Assembly: GCF_000764305.2 (NCBI RefSeq)
Contig: NW_025944124.1
Span: forward strand, 28,844 to 92,843
Direction: 5' to 3'
Source: Hyalella azteca
Taxonomy: Eukaryota > Arthropoda > Malacostraca > Amphipoda > Hyalellidae
Length of the DNA: 64,000 nt
Positions within the stretch are counted from its first letter, which is position 1; each line of letters starts with the position of its first letter. Below are positions 45,874 to 55,400 of this stretch, piece by piece. Below the pieces are notes generated by a model. The model ran no database searches and was not told where the DNA came from. It saw only the letters and a list, made by a program, of their open reading frames with translations. The position numbers were made by a program, and so were the translations under genes.

Positions 45874-46800
45874 ACGCCTTACTGATAGCAAAATATTTGT
45901 GTTTAGCGATACAATAACCGCCCTCAATGCTATTCCTACCTACAAACCTGGTGATAAAAATTGTCAGTAGACAGGGGCCGTATCTATGTATCGATCCAAA
46001 TCTATACCTTAACCGCCCTCAATGCTATTCCTACCTACAAACCTGCGCCCTGAACGCCTTATTGATAGTACAATCATTGTGTTTAGCGATACAATAACCG
46101 CCCTCAATGCTATTCCTACCTACAAACCTGCGCCCTGAACTACTTATTGATGTTACAATCATTGTTTTTAGCGATACAATAACCGCCCTCCATGCTATTC
46201 CTACCTACAAACCTGCGCCCTGAACAACTTATTGATAGTACAATCATTGTTTTTAGCGATACAATAACCGCCCTCAATGCTATTCATACCTACAAACCTG
46301 CGCCCTGAACGACTTATTGATAGTACAATCATTGTGTTTAGCGATACAATAACCGCTCTTAATGCTATTCCTACCTACAAACCTGGTGATAAAAATTGTC
46401 AGTAGACAGGCGCCGTATCTATGTATCGATCCAAATCTATACCTTAATCGCCCTCAATGCTATTCATACCTAAACACCTCGTAACAAGAATTGTCAGTTA
46501 TCAGACGCCGTATTTTTATAACGATCCAGATATTTTTAGATATGTTAACCGCCCTTAATGCTATTCGTACCTAAAGACCTAATAACAAGAATTGTCAGTT
46601 ATCAGATGCAGTATTTTTATAACGATTCAGATGTTATTATCAATACAATAACCGCCCTCAATGCTATTCCTACCTAAACACCTGGTAACAAGAATTGTGA
46701 GTTATCAGACGCCATATTTTTATAAAGATCCAGATGTTTATAGATACACTATCCGCCTTTAATGCTATTCGTACCTAAACACCTCGTAGCGAAGGTTGCT
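45861..46800 (+). repeat. About 86-bp tandem repeat containing the methyltransferase stop codon
   Basis: AAACCTGCGCCCTGAACGCC, the last coding bases and the stop, recurs near 46038, 46125, 46211 and 46297 as ACAAACCTGCGCCCTGAAC. Between copies lies AGCGATACAATAACCGCCCT with CAATGCTATTCCTACCTA. Longer alternative units carry a TTGTCAGT block. About ten units in all, degenerating to the right. Confidence 0.88.
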
Positions 46801-46856
46801 TTCAGTAGAGAGTCGTTGGTTAAAGTCAACATCGAAATGCCTGTAAGATGATGATT

Positions 46857-46890
46857 ATTTTTATTATTATTATTATTATTATTATTTTAC
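46857..46890. repeat. (TTA)n microsatellite
   Basis: About ten TTA/ATT units. Confidence 0.9.
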
Positions 46891-47200
46891 TTAATATCTT
46901 CATTCAGTTATGATGAACATTAATCTTACGACAGCAATTCTTTGCTGCCCGCGAGGAATAAGCAGCTTTCAGCTGTAAAATAAACTTTTCATTTAGTTGT
47001 TTACAGAAACGACAATGTAATATGTACCTGTTGAGAAATTTTATTACTGCGTTCCTAACCAATTCATTTCGTGTGTGCCATAAATAGTAATGCATTGATA
47101 AAGTTTAAGAAATTTTCAGCAGCCTAGACAAATATTGTAAAGATTTATCAACAAACAGCAAACTTTTGTCTGACCAACCGTTATAGAATGGATAAAAAAA

Positions 47201-47355
47201 TATAACTCAGTACTCACTGCAGTGAGTGACAGGAGCGCATTTTCTCGTCAACGAAAACGTGAAGTCACGGACGGACAGACTGATGGGCGGACGGACGGAC
47301 AGACATGACGAGCACAATAGGGCATTTTTTCAATAAATGAGAAAATGCGCTAAAA
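47201..47355 (-). repeat. Unclassified interspersed repeat R2, copy 4 (inverted)
   Basis: Same layout as the other R2 copies, with a longer imperfect microsatellite core. Confidence 0.85.
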
Positions 47356-47644
47356 ATGATTACACTAAAGACAAGTACCGTTACACATTTCCTCGCCGTT
47401 TCTACCAGAATTGTTGGCAGGAAAATGATTATAAGTTTATATGTGGGGTGTCAATATGGTGATCGTACGGATGTTTATTTCGTTACATTTATCTAGTATT
47501 GGTGTTTTATGGCCACCCTCTGATGTATTTCATTATGGGTTGCACGTTTGAAGTACTCTTTGATACATTTTTATGTTGAACTAATTTTTATGTTCGCTGT
47601 TGGATTATGTACCGTTTTTGTGTTACGTTAAGTTATTCAACTCC

Positions 47645-47760
47645 TCGTGAGGGACTTCTTACGCTTGTCTGTGCGCGCCAGAAGTCCTATGGGATTTCGC
47701 GTTCCTAGGAGGATTGTTCCTGAGCGCCCCACCGCTGAGCTCGCGGTGTCTTACTGTAGG
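47645..47760. repeat. Dispersed repeat R3, complete copy
   Basis: Partner of 44330-44426. It continues to GTCTTACTGTAGGTCTCAG. A 34-bp direct repeat (AAGTTATTATGTAGGTAGGA, 2.5 copies) follows at about 47774-47855. Confidence 0.75.
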
Positions 47761-48165
47761 TCTCAGTTGTGGGGTTAAGTTATTATGTAGGTAGGATTCC
47801 TTACATTAAGTTATTATGTAGGCAGGATTCCTTATATTAAGTTATTATGTAACTCCTTGTCACTTCGTCTCTTTGAGATGCTAACGCTGCTTCTTTCGCG
47901 CCAGCTTCAGCGGGCTGGACACTTGAGACCTCCCGACTTCTGTCGTTTATGATTAACTTGATAAATTTTCAACTTGACTTAACTTAAGTTGACTTGACTA
48001 AACTTAACTTGATAAATTTTCACTAATTGAGGCCCTCCGTCCCTTGTTATTCATGATTAATTCGAGATTTTTAACAATTGATACTGGTAACTTTTGACCT
48101 CCGGTGCGAAATAGCTTGAAGCGCTAGCAAACCATTCTATTACCTACTTATGTTACTCAAAAACT

Positions 48166-48390
48166 TTATTTAGCATTTTAATTTATTAAATTTCGTGCCG
48201 GAAAAAATGTACAATTTTATTGGTTTAACGTTTTACGCAATTTTATTTAGCCTTTTAATTTTTAAATTTCGTGCCGGAAAAAATTTACAATTTTATTGGT
48301 TTAACGTTTTACGCAATTTTATTTAGCCTTTTAAATTCTAAATTTCGTGCCGGAAAAAATGTATTATTTTATTTTGTGGAACGTTTTACC
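48166..48390. repeat. About 72-bp tandem repeat, 3 copies
   Basis: AAATTTCGTGCCGGAAAAAA plus TTTACAATTTTATTGGTTTA plus ACGTTTTACGCAATTTTATT, gradually diverging. Confidence 0.88.
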
Positions 48391-48622
48391 TAACTTTAGA
48401 ATATTTGTTGTTGTTTTATGGCTGTTTTAATGAGCCTATTGTTATCTCATTGTTATGGGAGAAGATTTATGAACTTACAAGTAACTGTTTCTACGTAATT
48501 GTATTAATGCAGGATTGTTCACTACATTATTCCAGTGTTATGCGTTATTCTATTGGGATTTTCTTTGATTGAGTTCATTGTTCAATATTCCTCTTGGTTA
48601 TCGTGGGATGTTAATTGCCTAT

Positions 48623-49906
48623 TGATTTATTTCTTATTATAATCAAGTAAGAATTTGGCCACGATGTTTTCCTGGAAAACTTGTAAAGTTTTCAAAATAA
48701 AATTATTAATGCTGTGATGATTTTCAACTAGTCTTTTTTTTTATTGAAGAAAAGTGGTTACCCCGATGGCTCGAGGAAAAGCTCCACATTGAATTAAAAA
48801 ATATATATATATATATATACGATCTTTATAATGTCTTTGCCACTAAATTATATAGTCATTGTCAATATATTTCAAATTTCTTTCGTATTTCCATCACTTA
48901 CATCTCACGTATTGTTGATGAATGCTAACCCTTTGTATTCAAATTTTTGCTCTACATTTTTACATAGAAATAACGAATCTTTCAATCAAGTTATTCAAAA
49001 CCAGTGCGATTTTTGTACGCAGTAACAACTATCCCATCAATGCATCCAAAAACCCAACTAAATTGGCGCTTAGTACGCGAATGCACTAACTTAAGCTAAT
49101 GTTATCGTTTTGTCAAGGCTACGAGAGTTGCACTCAATGTATTGAAGAGTTAAAAATGAGGTTCTGATGCTAACAGTTAATTTGAATTGTGGTTTAATCT
49201 TTTAATGTCGTTTTGTAACTTCGGTATAATGTTTCTTGACTTCGTAATTCGTTGACTCTTAACTTGTCAGCTCCGACATCGTCGAACATCGCGTTGGTCA
49301 AACTCGTGCATTTCTTGTCCAAGATAACATTTTTTATTGAAAAATATTCTTTCTCGGCGCAGGGCTGCGCGGCCTCCCGAGTGTGCAGTAAATTAACCCT
49401 CTACCGCCGTATGTCACTCTCCGGGAACATAACTTTCAACTTAACCCTCTACCGCCGTATGTCACTCTCCGGGAACATAACTTTCAAGTGCAAGTCATTT
49501 TGCGCTCACTAGAACGTATCCTTTTTGGGAAGTAGGCGCGTGACAATATTGCTCCTGTTACTAATATTATTATGTTTTTTTAGTAATATTAATATACTAC
49601 TAATATTGCTCCGGTTACTCATTTCGGGCGGTAGGGGGTTTACCAGCAAAGTGCGCGCCATCTTGGCTTATTAATCTCAAATGGACTTGTTTTTTTATAT
49701 TCTTACTTTTTATCTAATTATCATTTATTAACAAGGTTTCAAAATTAACTCAAAATGAATATTGGGGTCATTATTAATCAGTAATGTTTTGAGACAGCCT
49801 ATGTACAATATTGAATTATTACGTTAAGCTGTAAACTTATCGGACTTTCTTCCATTAAGTTGATATTATATACACGAAGCCAATTTAATAAAAGCCATAT
49901 CTAGTA
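48623..49906. repeat. 1.3-kb tandem duplication, copy 1
   Basis: Collinear with 50004-51281, about 85-90 percent identical by eye. It carries a piggyBac-like MITE at the same place as copy 2. No conserved ORF. Confidence 0.88.
49397..49638. mobile_element. TTAA-flanked piggyBac-like MITE, copy A
   Basis: TTAA at 49393, then CCCTCTACCGCC. It ends GGCGGTAGGGGG followed by TTTA. Its first 48 bases, TTAA included, are tandemly doubled, and the middle is deleted relative to copy B. Confidence 0.75.
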
Positions 49907-50003
49907 ACCCCCCCGTGCCATCTCGCCCTTGTCGTGGGGGGGGGGCTTGCGTGTCTCGATGAGACCCGAGGCTGTGCGGTCTCAGATGCAATCATGGCCG
50001 AAA

Positions 50004-51281
50004 TTGATTTATTTCTTATTATAATCAAGTAAGAATTTGGCCACGATGTTTTCCTGGAAAACTTGTAAAGTTTTCAAAATAAAATTATTAATGCTGTGAT
50101 GATTTTCAACTAGTCTTTTTTTTATTGAAAAAAATTGGTTACCCCGATAGCTCGAGGAAAAGCTCCACATTGAATTAAGAAAAATTTATACATACGATCT
50201 TTCTTTATAATGTCTTTGCCAATAAATTATATAGTCTTTGTCAATATATTTCAAATTTCTTTCGTATTCCCATCACTTACATCTCACGTATTGTTGATGA
50301 ATGCTAACCCTTTGTATTTATAATTTTGTTCTACATTTTCACATAGAAATATCGAATCGTTTAATAATGTTATTCAAAACCAGCGCGATTTTTGTACGCA
50401 GTAACAACTATCCCATCAATGCATCCAAAAGCCTAACTAAGTTTGCGCTTAGTACGCGAATGCACTAACTTAAGTTTATGTTATCGTTTTGTCAAGGCTA
50501 GAAGAGTTACACTCAATGTATTAACGAATTAAATACGAGGTCTTGATGCTAACAGTTATTTGGAGTTGTGGTTTAATCTTTTAAAGTCGTTTTGTGACTT
50601 CGGTATGATGTTTCTTGACTTTGTATTTTGTTGACTCTTAACTTATCAGCTCCGTCATCGTCGAACATCGCGTTAGTCAAACTCGTACATTTCTTGACCA
50701 AGATAACATTTTTTTATTGAAAAATATTTTTTTCCGGCGTAGGGCTGCGCGGCTTCCAGAATTTTAGTAGATTAACCCTCTGCCGCCGTATGTCACTCTC
50801 CGGGATCATAAATTTCAACGTAAATTATACGTAAACTATTTAGTTTAGCAACTTGAGGACGTTGGTACGCAACAGAGAACACTTTAAAGTTGTCGTACGT
50901 GGCGGCAACCACCAGTGCAAGTCATTTTGCGCTCACTAGAACGTATCCTTTTTTGACAAAATTACTCCGGTTACTAAGGTTATTATGTTTTTTTTAATAA
51001 TATTAATATACTACTAATATTGCTCCGGTTACTCATGTTAGGCGGTGGAGGGTTAACCAGCTGAGTGCGCCATCAGGGTTCGGTAATAAGGTTTCGAAAT
51101 GAACTCAAAATGAATATTAGGGCATTATTAATCAGTAATTTTTTTGAGACAGCCTATGTACAATATTGAATTATTACGTTAAGCTGTAAACGTATTGGAC
51201 TTCCTTCCATGAAGGCTTCTATAGAGTTAATATTACCTATGTACACGAGGACAATTTAATGAAGGCCAAATCTAGTAGCAA
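50004..51281. repeat. 1.3-kb tandem duplication, copy 2
   Basis: Partner of 48623-49906, separated from it by about 100 bases that include a run of ten G. Confidence 0.88.
50776..51052. mobile_element. TTAA-flanked piggyBac-like MITE, copy B
   Basis: TTAA at 50772 and at 51053. Ends are CCCTCTGCCGCC and GGCGGTGGAGGG. CCC-starting inverted ends with a TTAA target duplication are the hallmark of the piggyBac superfamily. 277 bases, no transposase. Confidence 0.82.
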
Positions 51282-51885
51282 TGATTGAGTTCAGAACTTT
51301 ATAAATAATAAAATTAGGAGCCAATATATAAGCAATCAATAGCAAGAGGACATGAAGATCAGACCAGGAAACTAGTACCAGTTAAACAATCTTTTAATGT
51401 TATTTAATATTGAAGTTACCCTTCGATTATCAGAATTTCTTTTTGACATGTTAATTTGACGCTGAGAACGACGTAGCGAGGTTTTTTAGCGTTTTGACTT
51501 TAGTTTTGTCTTTATTAATTACAGGAAAGATGATGATTTCGTCGACTCAAACCCGAAATTTTTCAATAATATAGAAAAAATTTCTGTTGATATATCAACG
51601 ATTTGTGGAACCTGAGAAACAATCAACCTACTAACATAAAACCACACTCGTTAGTTAAATTAAAAAAAAATCATAAGCTTAACTTATTTTGAGCGAAGTC
51701 CCTGAACTATACATACGAATTAACTACTCATTATTGATAATAAGAACATCAACGGTGACATTCTCACGCACTACGACTAATTAATCGACAACGGAATGTA
51801 ATATCTCGGCCATATTAAGGCCAATTATTATTAGTTAAAAGCGTTTTTATTGGGAAAGAAAAAGAGGAATGAAAGAAATAGCGCG
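51282..51885. other. AT-rich non-coding stretch
   Basis: No gene seen. Confidence 0.5.
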
Positions 51886-52190
51886 AACATGGAAATGAAC
51901 ATGACTTTAGCGTGTGAATAGAGTGAACATGACATTAGTGTGAGATATTAGCGAGTAAATAGCGTGAACATGGGAATGAACATGATTTTAGCGTGTGAAT
52001 GGCGTGAACATGACATTAATGTGAGATATTAGCGAGTAAATAGCGTGAACATGGGAATGAACATGACTTTAGCGTGTGAATAGCGTGAACATGACATTAG
52101 TGTGAGATATTAGTGAGTAAATAGCGTGAACATGACATTAGTGTGAGATATTAGCGAGTAAATAGCGTGAACGTTGAAGTGAACATGATG
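51886..52190. repeat. Higher-order repeat of GCGTGAACATGACATTAG-type units
   Basis: About 84-bp units made of shorter GTGAACATG-containing blocks (TAGCGAGTAAATAGCGTGAA is the commonest junction). Ends about 100 bases past the arrestin stop codon. Confidence 0.85.
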
Positions 52191-52294
52191 TTTGTTGAAA
52201 CACATGAGCAGACGCTACGTAATGATAACGACGCACTACACAGCATACATATCCAACATGTAATGATAGACCCCGTAATGATAAGGATGATGGC

Positions 52295-52465
52295 CTACAC
52301 ATCATCCTTGTCCTGCAGCCATGGCCTGCAGACGGGCAGGCTGTGGGGGTAGTGGGCGTCGCGCTTGAGGGCCGGGGCGTCGGGGTCGCGGTGCGGGTAG
52401 GTCGCTAGCATGATGGGCAGCTGCAGCTTCACGGCCTTCTCCAGCCCTGCAGGCTCGATGATGAA
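52295..52465 (-). CDS. Arrestin gene last exon
   Basis: Acceptor TTTGCGCAG. Reads FIIEPAGLEKAVKLQLPIML then ATYPHRDPDAPALKRDAHYP and ends QDKDDV, TAG at 52297-52295. The AVKLQLPIMLATYP stretch is the last strand pair of the arrestin C domain (LELPIVIGTIP in relatives). Phase 0 start. No stop is polymorphic or doubtful here. Confidence 0.85.
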   Translation of the reverse strand, partial: FIIEPAGLEKAVKLQLPIMLATYPHRDPDAPALKRDAHYPHSLPVCRPWLQDKDDV

Positions 52466-55400
52466 CTGCGCAAACATTATTATTTAATTAATATTATTAC
52501 TGCTATTAATTTATTGTCGTTTAGTAACATGCTTTTTGATCTCCCGGCGCCAGCAAGAAATTTTGTTCGACACACTGAAAAAAACAAATAAGATTGTTGA
52601 GGTGGTCTTCAATAAAAAAGACCACCTTCAAGCTTCAAGTGGTCTTCAATAAAAAAAACTACACGCATGATGAACTGCAATCATTTTATTATTAGGAACT
52701 CGGGAGTCACTTGCCACTCACGACACGCAGCCTGCCACTCATTAGCTTCACGCAGCCTGCCACTCATGACACGCAGGCTGTCACTCACTACACAAGCAGG
52801 CTGTCATTCACTACACAAGCAGGCTGTCACTCACTACACAAGCAGGCTGTCATTCACTACACAAGCAGGCTGTCATTCACTACACAAGCAGGCTGTCATT
52901 CACTACACAAGCAGGCTGTCATTCACTACACAAGCAGGCTGTCANGCACGGGTACGTCTGATGTACCCCGCCAGTACCCACACGTACCTCAGTAAGACAG
53001 GCACGGGTACGTCTGATGTACCCCGCCAGTACCCACACGTACCTCAGTAAGACAGGCACGGGTACGTCTGATGTACCCCGCCAGTACCCACACGTACCTC
53101 AGTAAGACAGGCACGGGTACGTCTGATGTACCCCGCCAGTACCCACACGTACCTCAGTAAGACAGGCACGGGTACGTCTGATGTACCCCGCCAGTACCCA
53201 CACGTACCTCAGTAAGACAGGCACGGGTACGTCTGATGTACCCCGCCAGTACCCACACGTACCTCAGTAAGACAGGCACGGGTACGTCTGATGTACCCCG
53301 CCAGTACCCACACGTACCTCAGTAAGACAGGCACGGGTACGTCTGATGTACCCCGCCAGTACCCACACGTACCTCAGTAAGACAGGCACGGGTACGTCTG
53401 ATGCTGTCTCTTATACACATCTAGATGTGTATAAGAGACAGTCCGTGCCCCCCGTGGGTATCCTGCCCCTCGCGGCACTCGCCAGCTCCCGCAGCTCCGT
53501 CTCGACCACCTTGTTGCCACTCATGTACTGAATAGTCTGCGAGTGGCGGGAAAATTCAATTAAAAATAAATAAATTATTTAAAATTAATTTAAATGAAGG
53601 AAAGAAAAGCACAAATGAATGGATCGAAAATGAATAAAAGAAAGAGACAAATGAATGGAACGTATATTAATGAGAAGAAGGGATAAATGAATGAAGGGAA
53701 GAGATAAATGAATGGAAGGGAAAATGAATGAGAAGAGATGAATGAAATAAATTAAAATGAAGGAAAGTAAAGCACAAATTAATGGAACGAATATGAATGA
53801 GAAGAAGGGATAAATGAATGGAAATAAAATGAAGGAAAGAAAGAGACAAATGACTGGAACGAAAATGAATGAAGGGAAGAGACAAATGAATGGAACTTAT
53901 ATTAATGAGAGGAAGGGAAAATGAATGGAATTAAAATGAATGAGAGGAAGGGAAAATGAATGGAATGAATATGAATGAAGGAAAGAAAGAGACTCATGAA
54001 TGAAACGAAAAAGAAATAAGGGAAGAGACAAATGGATGGAATGGAAATGTATGAGGAGAGATAAATGAATTGCACAGTTGACATTAAACGTTTCTTTTTC
54101 ATTATAAGAAGAAATTGACAAATGCGCAGCAAAACAAGGAGCAACAAGTACCCCGCTAGTACCCTCACGTACCTCGGTAAGACAGGCACGGGTACGTCTG
54201 ATGTACCCCGCCAGTACCCTCACGTACCTCGGTAAGACAGGCACGGGTACGTCTGATGTACCCCGCCAGTACCCACACGTACCTCAGTAAGACAGGCACG
54301 GGTNTGCTGTAATACCAGTACCAGCCTTAATACCAGCTGCTGTAATACCAGTACCAGCCTTAATACCAGCTGCTGTAATACCAGTACCAGCCTTAATACC
54401 AGCTGCTGTAATACCAGTACCAGCCTTAATACCAGCTGCTGTAATACCAGTACCAGCCTTAATACCAGCTGCTGTAATACCAGTACCAGCCTTAATACCA
54501 GCTGCTGTAATACCAGTACCAGCCTTAATACCAGCTGCTGTAATACCAGTACCAGCCTTAATACCAGCTGCTGTAATACCAGTACCAGCCTTAATACCAG
54601 CTGCTGTAATACCAGTACCAGCCTTAATACCAGCTGCTGTAATACCAGTACCAGCCTTAATACCAGCTGCTGTAATACCAGTACCAGCCTTAATACCAGC
54701 TGCTGTAATACCAGTACCAGCCTTAATACCAGCTGCTGTAATACCAGTACCAGCCTTAATACCAGCTGCTGTAATACCAGTACCAGCCTTAATACCAGCT
54801 GCTGTAATACCAGTACCAGCCTTAATACCAGCTGCTGTAATACCAGTACCAGCCTTAATACCAGCTGCTGTAATACCAGTACCAGCCTTAATACCAGCTG
54901 CTGTAATACCAGTACCAGCCTTAATACCAGCTGCTGTAATACCAGTACCAGCCTTAATACCAGCTGCTGTAATACCAGTACCAGCCTTAATACCAGCTGC
55001 TGTAATACCAGTACCAGCCTTAATACCAGCTGCTGTAATACCAGTACCAGCCTTAATACCAGCTGCTGTAATACCAGTACCAGCCTTAATACCAGCTGCT
55101 GTAATACCAGTACCAGCCTTAATACCAGCTGCTGTAATACCAGTACCAGCCTTAATACCAGCTGCTGTAATACCAGTACCAGCCTTAATACCAGCTGCTG
55201 TAATACCAGTACCAGCCTTAATACCAGCTGCTGTAATACCAGTACCAGCCTTAATACCAGCTGCTGTAATACCAGTACCAGCCTTAATACCAGCTGCTGT
55301 AATACCAGTACCAGCCTTAATACCAGCTGCTGTAATACCAGTACCAGCCTTAATACCAGCTGCTGTAATACCAGTACCAGCCTTAATACCAGCTGCTGTA

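Noticed and set aside
45398..45927. Open frames in all directions across 45.4-45.9 kb (HNIVHTV, VQYCVQC repeats)
   Set aside because: 21- and 12-bp minisatellite units give open frames on both strands; only the plus-strand last exon at 45786 is real.
53346..53531. Plus-strand ORF containing SYTHLDVYKRQ
   Set aside because: It is read through the 55-bp minisatellite and the Nextera junction adapter, and antisense to the arrestin exon.
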